From: Natronobacterium haloterrestre
GTDB lineage: Archaea; Halobacteriota; Halobacteria; Halobacteriales; Natrialbaceae
Assembly: GCF_900112205.1 (NCBI RefSeq)
Contig: NZ_FOKW01000007.1
Location: 124,001 to 188,000, forward strand
Length of the DNA stretch: 64,000 nt
Direction of reading: 5' to 3'
Below, piece after piece: positions 58,357-64,000 of the stretch (positions are counted from its first letter, which is position 1; each line of letters begins with the position of its first letter). The notes under the pieces are model-generated. The model saw only the letters and a program-made list of their open reading frames with translations. It had not been told where the DNA came from and did no database searches. The translations under genes were made by a program, and so were the position numbers.

Positions 58357-59064
58357 ATGCCCGATTCGCAGCACGTTCCCTCACGACCCGGAATCGTCCG
58401 ACGCACAGCGAGACAGGCCTGGCGCAACCTGTTGAACGTTTACTACACCAACACGACGGTCTGGCGCTACCTCAAAAGCGGCGCGCTGGTGTGGTTCGGG
58501 CTCATGCTCTGGGCCTTCTCGAACCTCCTGCTGTCGTACCGGCCGGACCTGACGGTCATGTACTACACGATGGCCTACGGGTTCGTGTTGATCCTGTGGG
58601 GGCCGCTGACCCACTTCGTCGTCGTGCCGCTGGTCATCCGCCTCCGTCGATCCGGGGCGACTGGCGTCACCGGGACGATCGCCCGTCACGGCTCCAAGAT
58701 CAACCTGGCCGTGTTCCTCGCCCTAGTGATTCTGCTAGGGAGCTTGCCGTTCGGCCCGATGGTGCTCGACTTCCAGCCGTCGTCGACCGACGGCACGCAG
58801 AGCGTCGCACCCCCCGAGCTCGAGTGTTCGAAGACCGACGAACTCGTCACGTGTTCGATCTCCCACGAGGAGGGGTACGACCGCGTGGTCGTCTCCGACG
58901 CCGACGGCGAGATCACGACCGTCGACGAACCGCCCTACGAGTTCGAGATCGATGCCGCGGGACACGACCAGTTCGTCGTCGAACTCGTCGACGAGGACGG
59001 CGAGATGGTCGACCGGCGCGTCAAACGGATCGGGTCGATTCCGTCCGAATCCGAGTCCGGGTAG
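58357..59064 (+). CDS. Membrane protein following the heme-copper enzyme
   Basis: 235 residues from the ATG at 58357. Three helices (VWFGLMLWAFSNLLLSY, VMYYTMAYGFVLILWGPLTHFVVVPLVI, LAVFLALVILLGSLPFG), then an external domain of ~110 residues with a Cys pair (LECSKTDELVTCSIS) and strands (YDRVVVSDADGEITTVDEPPYEFEIDAAGHDQFVVELVDEDG), an Ig-like fold. It occurs directly after the NO-reductase-like operon, so an accessory assembly or electron-input role is plausible. No family recognised. Confidence 0.75.
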   Translation: MPDSQHVPSRPGIVRRTARQAWRNLLNVYYTNTTVWRYLKSGALVWFGLMLWAFSNLLLSYRPDLTVMYYTMAYGFVLILWGPLTHFVVVPLVIRLRRSGATGVTGTIARHGSKINLAVFLALVILLGSLPFGPMVLDFQPSSTDGTQSVAPPELECSKTDELVTCSISHEEGYDRVVVSDADGEITTVDEPPYEFEIDAAGHDQFVVELVDEDGEMVDRRVKRIGSIPSESESG

Positions 59065-59281
59065 TACGGGCTATAAATCGCAGCCGTCGCTCGAGGGGAC
59101 GTCTTCTGCCTTCTCCGTCGCTCCTCTCCGCTTTCTTTTATCGGTCCCGTTCCGACTGCTGTCCCTCGACGACCAGGACCCCACGCCGGTGAGGAGTCGA
59201 TGACGGTCCGGGACGGTCGGTTCGCCCATCGACTCGAGCGGACCGGTAGCGTCTTTGCTTCTCGAGGTCCAACCCCGACCC

Positions 59282-60007
59282 GTGACCGAGCTTCGATACC
59301 TTCCCGACGCGGACGACGTGACGACGTTCACGGCCACCGTCACCGAAGCGAGCCGGGACAGCGTGTTCCTGGACGGCACCTACTTCTACCCCGAGGGCGG
59401 CGGACAGCCGTCCGACCGGGGCGTCCTCGAGTGGGACGGCGGGGTCGCAGACGTCGTCGACGTCGAGAAAGATCACGGCGACGTGCGCCACGACATCGAA
59501 CTTCGATCCGGCGAGCCCCCGACGGAAGGGACGACGGTCGAGGGTCGCATCGACGAGGAGCGTCGCCGACGATTGAGTCGGATGCACACTGCCCAGCACG
59601 TCGTGTCCCGGGTAGTGCTCGACGAGTTCGGCGCGAGCACCGCCGGCAACCAGGTGTATCCCGATCGGTCGCGGATCGACTTCGAGCCCGCCTCGTTCGA
59701 CGAGGACGACCTCGCGCTCATCGAGCGCCGCAGCAACGAGGCGATCGAGCGCGACCTCCCGGTGGTCAAGGAGAACCGACCGCGACCGGCCGTCGAGGAA
59801 GAGGTCGACGACGGGCGCGCGCTGCTTGACATGATTCCCGACTCCGTCGATCCGCTGCGGGTCGTCGAGATCGAGGATTTCGACATGTGCCCCTGTGGCG
59901 GCACGCACGCCTCCAGCCTCGGCGAACTCGGCGGGATCACGATCACGGACACGACGTCGAAAGGAGCGGACGTCGAGCGACTCGAGTTCGAACTGTCGGA
60001 CGGCTAA
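59282..60007 (+). CDS. alaX: Alanyl-tRNA editing protein AlaX
   Basis: 241 residues from a GTG at 59282 (VTELRYLPDADDVTTFTATVTE). FYPEGGGQPSDRG starts the editing domain; MHTAQHVVSRVV and CPCGGTHASSLGELG carry the two zinc His and the Cys/His of the trans-editing site. AlaX hydrolyses Ser- or Gly-tRNA-Ala. The length fits AlaX-M. It is unrelated to the respiratory cluster and probably simply sits next to it. Convergent with the copper ATPase. Confidence 0.92.
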   Translation: MTELRYLPDADDVTTFTATVTEASRDSVFLDGTYFYPEGGGQPSDRGVLEWDGGVADVVDVEKDHGDVRHDIELRSGEPPTEGTTVEGRIDEERRRRLSRMHTAQHVVSRVVLDEFGASTAGNQVYPDRSRIDFEPASFDEDDLALIERRSNEAIERDLPVVKENRPRPAVEEEVDDGRALLDMIPDSVDPLRVVEIEDFDMCPCGGTHASSLGELGGITITDTTSKGADVERLEFELSDG

Positions 60008-60035
60008 GGGCGAAGACGGGGTGCTCGACCTCGAG

Positions 60036-62516
60036 TCACGGCTCGCCGCCGATTACGGGCCGCGAGGAGTTCTTGACCACCAGCAGGCTGCTGGTCGCCA
60101 TCGCGACCGCCGCGAACAGCGGGTTGATGGCCCCGAGTGCGGCAAGCGGGATCGCGACCGCGTTGTACAGCAAGGCCCAGCCGATGTTCTCGCGGATGCG
60201 CCGTCGGGTCCCCGCCGCCAGATCGAACACGGTGTGGACGTCCCGCAGGTCGCTGTCGGTGACGATCGCGTCCGCGGCGTCGGCCGCCCGCGCGGTGCCG
60301 TTGCCGAGCGCGATCCCGAGGTCGGCCGCGGCCAGCGCCGGGGCATCGTTGGTCCCGTCGCCGATCATAGCTGTGACGCCACCCCTCGAGAGCCGTCGGA
60401 CCGTCTCGACCTTGCCGTCCGGCGGGACGCCGGCGAAGACCCGGTCGACAGCGGGGTGGTCGCGGAACTCCTCGGCCGCCGACTCGTCGTCGCCGGTGAG
60501 GACGACGACCTCGCGGTCATCGACCGCCTCGAGGACGTCGCGCCACTCGTCGCGGGCGCGGTCCCCGACGACGGCGACGGCCCGTGCCCGGCCGTCGTAG
60601 CCAATGACGACGGGTAGACGGCCGCGCTCCCGCGCTTTCGTCGCGGTCGCCTCGAGGTCGTCGGGGACGGAGCCGACGAGCCGTTCGACGAGGTCGACCG
60701 TACCCACGACGACGCGGTCGCCGTCGACGCGGCCGCTGACACCCTCGCCGGGGTGGCGTTCGAACTCCTCGACGGGGCCCAGGGGGCTCGAGGTCGAGTC
60801 ACCTGGCGGGGTCGGCTCCGTCGCCACGGCTGGGTCGGCGACGCCACCGTCGGCCCGGACGGCCTCCGGTGTCGCCACCGCATCTTCGTCCTCGAGTCCG
60901 TCCGCGTACGCCGTGATCGCGGCCGCGACCGGGTGCTCGGAGAGCCGTTCGACCGCCGCGGCCTTCCGGACGGCATCCCGATCGCCGTCGACCGCGAGCA
61001 CCTCCATCTCGCCCTCGGTCAGCGTTCCGGTCTTGTCGAAGACGAGCGTGTCCGCGGCGGTCGCGGACTCGAACAGTGCCGAATTCGTGACGACGACGCC
61101 GCGCTCGAGGGCATCGCGCAGCCCGGACGCGACCGCCAGCGGCGTCGCAAGCCCCATCGCACAGGGACAGGAGACGACCAGCACGGTCAGTCCGGTCAGC
61201 AGGGCGTCGGCTGGAGCCGTCCCGGTCGCGAGCCGGTAGGCGGTGACGACCGTCGCGAGCACGAGGACGAACGGAACGAAGATCGTCGCCAGCTTGTCCG
61301 CGAACCGCTGGACGCCGGGCGACTCGCTCTGGATCTCCCACAGCAGCGTGGCGATCCGGTCGAGCGTGCTCTCGGCGTCCTCGTCGACCTCGATCACGAG
61401 CGCGCTGTCGGTGACGACCGCGCCCCCGACGACCGCGTCGCCGACGGTCTTGGTTACGGGTAATGACTCGCCCGTCAGCACCGACTCGTCGACGTCCGCG
61501 GTGCCCTCGAGCACCTGCCCGTCGATCGGGACCCGTTCGCCCGGCCGGACGACGACCTCGTCGCCGGGCTCTACGTCGTCGACGGAGACGGTCTCCGTGC
61601 CGCCCGCGGTGCGACGGGTCGCCTCGCGCGTCCGGGCGGCGGTCAGATCCGAGAGGAGGTCGGTCGCCCGCCCTTTGATCCGTCGCTCGTAGTAGGTACC
61701 GAGGCTGACGACCATGATCACCGCGACGGTTACGTCGTAGTAGAGGTGCATACTGCCCATCGCGAGGGCGACCGTGCTGTAGGCGTAGGCTGCGACCGCC
61801 GCGATCGCGATCAGCAGATCCATGTTCGGCCGACCGACGCGGAGGCTGACGTAGGCGCCTCTGAGGACGGGATAGCCGGTGTAGCACAGGACCACGGCCG
61901 TCATCAGACCGATAAAGGCCATGGGCAGGTAGAACCCGACCGAGGTCGTCGCGTCGACGGTGAGAATTCCCGTCTCGAGGCCGACGTAACTGGGGTAGAG
62001 GTAGAAGAGGTACCACGGCATGATCAACATCGCCATGAATCCGCCGACGAGCAGTCGCTGGACGAGGTCGTCGTTCCGGGTGCGCCCGTCGACCTCCTCG
62101 TCGGGGAACCGCGCGTCGTAGCCGTGTGCCGACAGCGTGTCGGGGAGATCCGCCCGCTCGAGGTCGTCGGGATCGTAGACGACGCGGGCGGTGTCGGTGG
62201 CGTAACTGGCCTCGACGCGGCGGATGCCCTCGCTTCGCTCACCGAGCAGGCCAACGAACCCCTCGCAGGTCGAGCAGTGCATACCGTCGATCGAGAGAAA
62301 CGCCACCTCGGCGTCGTCGGGGACGTCGCGGTGCTCGTCGCCGTCGGAGTCGTGGGCGCGTTCCCTGACAGCCTCGCGGTCGACGTCGAGGTCGTCGCTC
62401 GCCGAAAGCGTTCGGCTGACCTCGAGACAGCCACGACAGCAGAAGGTGCCGTCGACGCCCTCCTCGGTCACCGGCTGCTCCGGCGTCGGCAACTCACAGA
62501 GTGAACAGGTGGTCAT
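60036..62516 (-). CDS. FixI/CtpA-like copper P1B-ATPase
   Basis: 826 residues. The N-terminus has CSLC (C4, C7) and FCCRGC (C26, C27, C30), the Cys-rich zinc-finger-like head of FixI/CcoI-type ATPases, followed by an HMA domain with GMHCSTC (C81, C84). Membrane core with TGES (348-351), CPC (450-452), DKTGT (D494), the SEHPVAAA locus (H528-P529) and [20 protein letters not shown] at the hinge. The CPC with FixI-like head suggests export of Cu+ used for assembly of cupredoxin or heme-copper enzymes rather than detoxification only. It carries CGAA-N4-TTCG 44 nt upstream of its start, so it may be regulated with the locus. Convergent with alaX. Confidence 0.93.
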   Translation of the reverse strand: MTTCSLCELPTPEQPVTEEGVDGTFCCRGCLEVSRTLSASDDLDVDREAVRERAHDSDGDEHRDVPDDAEVAFLSIDGMHCSTCEGFVGLLGERSEGIRRVEASYATDTARVVYDPDDLERADLPDTLSAHGYDARFPDEEVDGRTRNDDLVQRLLVGGFMAMLIMPWYLFYLYPSYVGLETGILTVDATTSVGFYLPMAFIGLMTAVVLCYTGYPVLRGAYVSLRVGRPNMDLLIAIAAVAAYAYSTVALAMGSMHLYYDVTVAVIMVVSLGTYYERRIKGRATDLLSDLTAARTREATRRTAGGTETVSVDDVEPGDEVVVRPGERVPIDGQVLEGTADVDESVLTGESLPVTKTVGDAVVGGAVVTDSALVIEVDEDAESTLDRIATLLWEIQSESPGVQRFADKLATIFVPFVLVLATVVTAYRLATGTAPADALLTGLTVLVVSCPCAMGLATPLAVASGLRDALERGVVVTNSALFESATAADTLVFDKTGTLTEGEMEVLAVDGDRDAVRKAAAVERLSEHPVAAAITAYADGLEDEDAVATPEAVRADGGVADPAVATEPTPPGDSTSSPLGPVEEFERHPGEGVSGRVDGDRVVVGTVDLVERLVGSVPDDLEATATKARERGRLPVVIGYDGRARAVAVVGDRARDEWRDVLEAVDDREVVVLTGDDESAAEEFRDHPAVDRVFAGVPPDGKVETVRRLSRGGVTAMIGDGTNDAPALAAADLGIALGNGTARAADAADAIVTDSDLRDVHTVFDLAAGTRRRIRENIGWALLYNAVAIPLAALGAINPLFAAVAMATSSLLVVKNSSRPVIGGEP

Positions 62517-62559
62517 CCCCTGACCGACCGTTGGACCACTCGGCCGATAGACGTGGTGA

Positions 62560-62571
62560 CGAATATGTTCG
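62560..62571. promoter_or_regulatory. CGAA-N4-TTCG motif before the copper ATPase
   Basis: CGAATATGTTCG begins 44 nt before the ATPase ATG (62516, minus strand); a TATA-like tctatcg lies in between, at about 62545-62551. The plus-strand gene at 62681 also has its TATA (ttataaat, 62621-62628) downstream of it. Confidence 0.55.
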
Positions 62572-62680
62572 ACGGATACCGTACCTGAGACGCCGAAAAC
62601 CGGCAGGACTCGCGAGGAGCTTATAAATAACTGTAATATAAAGAGGTGGCTAAATCGGTTCGGGGTACGTTCTCACACGC

Positions 62681-62872
62681 ATGAGCCATTATCCGATCCG
62701 GGACGGGCCGACCAGGCATTCGGGCCCCAAGAACGGGCGGAGGGTCGCGCTCGAGGCCACCGCTCGGCGGTCCCGCCCCGGATGCGCCACCCAGGCCGGA
62801 GACTGGCTTCCGGAAACGGGTTTTCGCCCTCTCGAAGCCGCCGGTCCCGCGAACGGGGGTGACCGCCGATGA
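62681..62872 (+). CDS. Small coupled frame before an HTH_10 gene
   Basis: 63 residues (MSHYPIRDGPTRHSGPKNGR...), Arg- and Pro-rich and unlike the acidic norm of this genome. Support for translation comes from a good TATA box (ttataaataa at 62621) and the ATGA overlap with the HTH_10 gene. It could be a leader peptide or a small protein; no homologue recognised. The basic composition resembles out-of-frame shadows, so confidence is low. Confidence 0.35.
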   Translation: MSHYPIRDGPTRHSGPKNGRRVALEATARRSRPGCATQAGDWLPETGFRPLEAAGPANGGDRR

Positions 62873-63252
62873 GCGACGAGTCGATCGACGACCGGTTCCG
62901 GATCACCGTCACCGTGACTGACGAGGAAACGATTCTGGACCTCGTCGATCGCGTCGACGACGTCGTCGACGCCCGCGTCGTCCCCGACGGTGGGGCCGAC
63001 GACCTCGTCCCGCCACAGAACCGTCCCTCGAGCGTCCGGGTCGATCTCCGCGACCTGACGCCGAAACAGTGGGAAGCCCTCGAGTTGGCGTTCAAGCGAG
63101 GATACTACGACCAGCCCCGATCGGTCGACCTCCAGGCGCTCTCCGAGGAGCTCGATATCTCGAAATCGGCGGTCTCCCAGCGGCTCCGCTCGGCCGAGGC
63201 TACGGTCGTCGAGAGCGTCCTCGAGGGAGCGATGTCGGCGTCGAACGGCTGA
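62869..63252 (+). CDS. Short HTH_10 protein lacking the Cys sensor
   Basis: 127 residues. DDRFRITVTVTDEETILDLVDRVDDVVDARVVPD is a short linker-like N-terminal part resembling the region after the Cys domain of NarO-like proteins, and LTPKQWEALELAFKRGYYDQPRSVDLQALSEELDISKSAVSQRLRSAEATVVESVLEGA is the HTH_10 domain. No CxCx7C is present, so it cannot sense redox the same way. It may modulate the related regulators by competing for DNA or forming mixed dimers. Divergent from the copper ATPase and its CGAA-N4-TTCG site. Confidence 0.8.
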   Translation: MSDESIDDRFRITVTVTDEETILDLVDRVDDVVDARVVPDGGADDLVPPQNRPSSVRVDLRDLTPKQWEALELAFKRGYYDQPRSVDLQALSEELDISKSAVSQRLRSAEATVVESVLEGAMSASNG

Positions 63253-63409
63253 TACGGTTTGCTGGAAGACGGAGCCCGTCGTACTCGTTGTCAGTTCCGG
63301 CACAATCGCGACCCGACGGCGGTCGCGCCGGTACATCGGGACAGCAATCCCTACGAGTCGTCCTCTCCGTGCATTCATCCTCCGACGATAGTGCTCTCCG
63401 ACCGCCGAC

Positions 63410-64000
63410 TCACGACGAGAGAAACGATCTGAGCAACTTCGACTCCGCCGCGTTGAGTCGCTGTGAGACGGCCGATCGCGAAATTTCCAGTCTATCCGCA
63501 AGCTCCTGAAGGTCCGTCCGCCGGGGCCGGTCGTAGTAGCCCAATTCCACCGCCAGTTCGATCGCCTCCCGCTGCTTGGCCGTGATGTCGGCTGCGTCGA
63601 CCGACGGCTCGTCCCGCTCGGCTCCGGCTCCGGCTTCGGCTTCGTCGGTAGTGATTCGCTCGAGTCGCACCGAGCCGCCGGTTTCGCGGATCGCGGCGAC
63701 GATGTCGGTAATCAACTCCCGGTCGCGAACGACGATCGTGAAGACGAGCGATCCGTCCCTGATGGACTCGAGCGAGAAGACGCAGTCGAAGGCCGAGATC
63801 GCCGGGCAGACACAGTCCGATCCGATGTCTGCCGAGGTGTGGATCCGCTCGCCACCGCTGCCCTTTCCCGTGGTCCCGGTCCCGACCCCGGCCCCGTTCC
63901 CGGTCCCGTTTCGCGACGCGACCGTCACTTCGCTGTGACAGGTGCGACAGTCACCGGCACACGACAGTGTCTGGGAGACCTCCGCCGCGTCCGGGGCCTT
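63410..64000 (-). CDS. NarO/DmsR-like HTH_10 redox regulator (C), 5' end outside window
   Basis: The frame is open from 64000 to the stop at 63410 (197 codons); the start lies beyond the window. The visible N-terminal part has LSCAGDCRTCHSEVTV, then a low-complexity Gly/Thr/Asn segment encoded by gg-cc hexamers, then DCVCPAISAFDCV, the CxCx7C motif. HTH_10 follows (ITAKQREAIELAVELGYYDRPRRTDLQELADRLEISRSAVSQRLNAAESKLL). It is the third member of this group in the window and the closest to the nitrite/NO locus, so it is a good candidate for its regulator. Confidence 0.85.
   Translation of the reverse strand, partial: KAPDAAEVSQTLSCAGDCRTCHSEVTVASRNGTGNGAGVGTGTTGKGSGGERIHTSADIGSDCVCPAISAFDCVFSLESIRDGSLVFTIVVRDRELITDIVAAIRETGGSVRLERITTDEAEAGAGAERDEPSVDAADITAKQREAIELAVELGYYDRPRRTDLQELADRLEISRSAVSQRLNAAESKLLRSFLSS

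Noticed and set aside
1..64000. CRISPR arrays, rRNA genes, integrases, toxin-antitoxin pairs or provirus
   Set aside because: I looked for spaced repeats and tell-tale proteins and saw none; the only tandem arrays are short-period repeats.

Overview
The window is chromosomal DNA of an extremely halophilic archaeon (class Halobacteria; a Natrialbales-like genus is a guess from overall feel). The evidence is the very high G+C, strongly acidic proteins, twin-arginine lipoproteins (RR..FL..AGC), TATA boxes about 25-30 nt upstream of leaderless starts, HTH_10 (bacterio-opsin-activator type) regulators, amphi-Trp proteins, NhaC and DUF5794-like membrane proteins, and a tRNA-Trp with a long intron carrying a box C/D guide.

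Layout. 1-2.7 kb: a DoxX-family membrane protein, a small Cys-bearing protein and two tandem NarO/DmsR-like regulators (CxCx7C plus HTH_10). 2.7-7.5 kb: a pseudo-Mrp protein followed by fixABCX (electron-transferring flavoprotein to quinone). 7.6-23 kb: ordinary accessory and housekeeping genes (aminotransferase, DJ-1/PfpI, F420-type luciferase-like oxidoreductase, NhaC antiporter, GlcD-type dehydrogenase, ThDP decarboxylase, beta-propeller, UbiA prenyltransferase, YchF/Obg-type GTPase). 23-30 kb: a GNAT enzyme with a winged helix, a chemotaxis transducer, a HExxH membrane protein, an opsin homologue lacking the retinal lysine, and a Bat-like regulator. 30.6-31.35 kb: short repeats, two tRNA-3'-end-derived hairpins and the split tRNA-Trp gene. 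31.4-44.4 kb: DUF5794-like membrane protein, guaB, cupin, YcaO/E1 fusion, SPFH protein, CPA2 antiporter, RNA-binding protein, second DJ-1 protein, Hsp20, DHH phosphoesterase and GNAT.

The notable part is 44.5-63 kb, which reads as a previously unfamiliar haloarchaeal nitrite/NO respiration locus. A minus-strand operon encodes, in order, a twin-arginine lipoprotein that fuses a CuA-type cupredoxin to a complete cytochrome cd1-type heme d1 propeller, two cytoplasmic NirF-like propellers, NirJ, a second-type HemA and a [2Fe-2S] ferredoxin. On the opposite side stand SCO1, a 49-residue membrane peptide, a CuA subunit II, a heme-copper subunit I that has all six heme/Cu ligands but Gln in place of the cross-linked Tyr (NO-reductase-like), and an extra membrane protein. 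A half-CtaA/CtaB fusion (heme o/a synthesis), a Cys-paired winged-helix regulator, a FixI-like copper ATPase and further HTH_10 regulators flank it. The 12-bp palindrome CGAA-N4-TTCG occurs in four intergenic spots here (before ctaA/B, before the winged-helix gene, between the d1 gene and SCO1, before the copper ATPase) and, by eye, nowhere intergenic in the first 44 kb. My working model: nitrite is reduced to NO outside the membrane by the CuA-d1 enzyme, fed by a copper protein or directly by the respiratory chain rather than by cytochrome c; the CuA-containing heme-copper enzyme removes NO; heme d1 is made by tapping didecarboxysiroheme from the archaeal siroheme-to-heme route; NarO-type regulators bind the palindrome. 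Everything in that model beyond the sequence motifs is inference.
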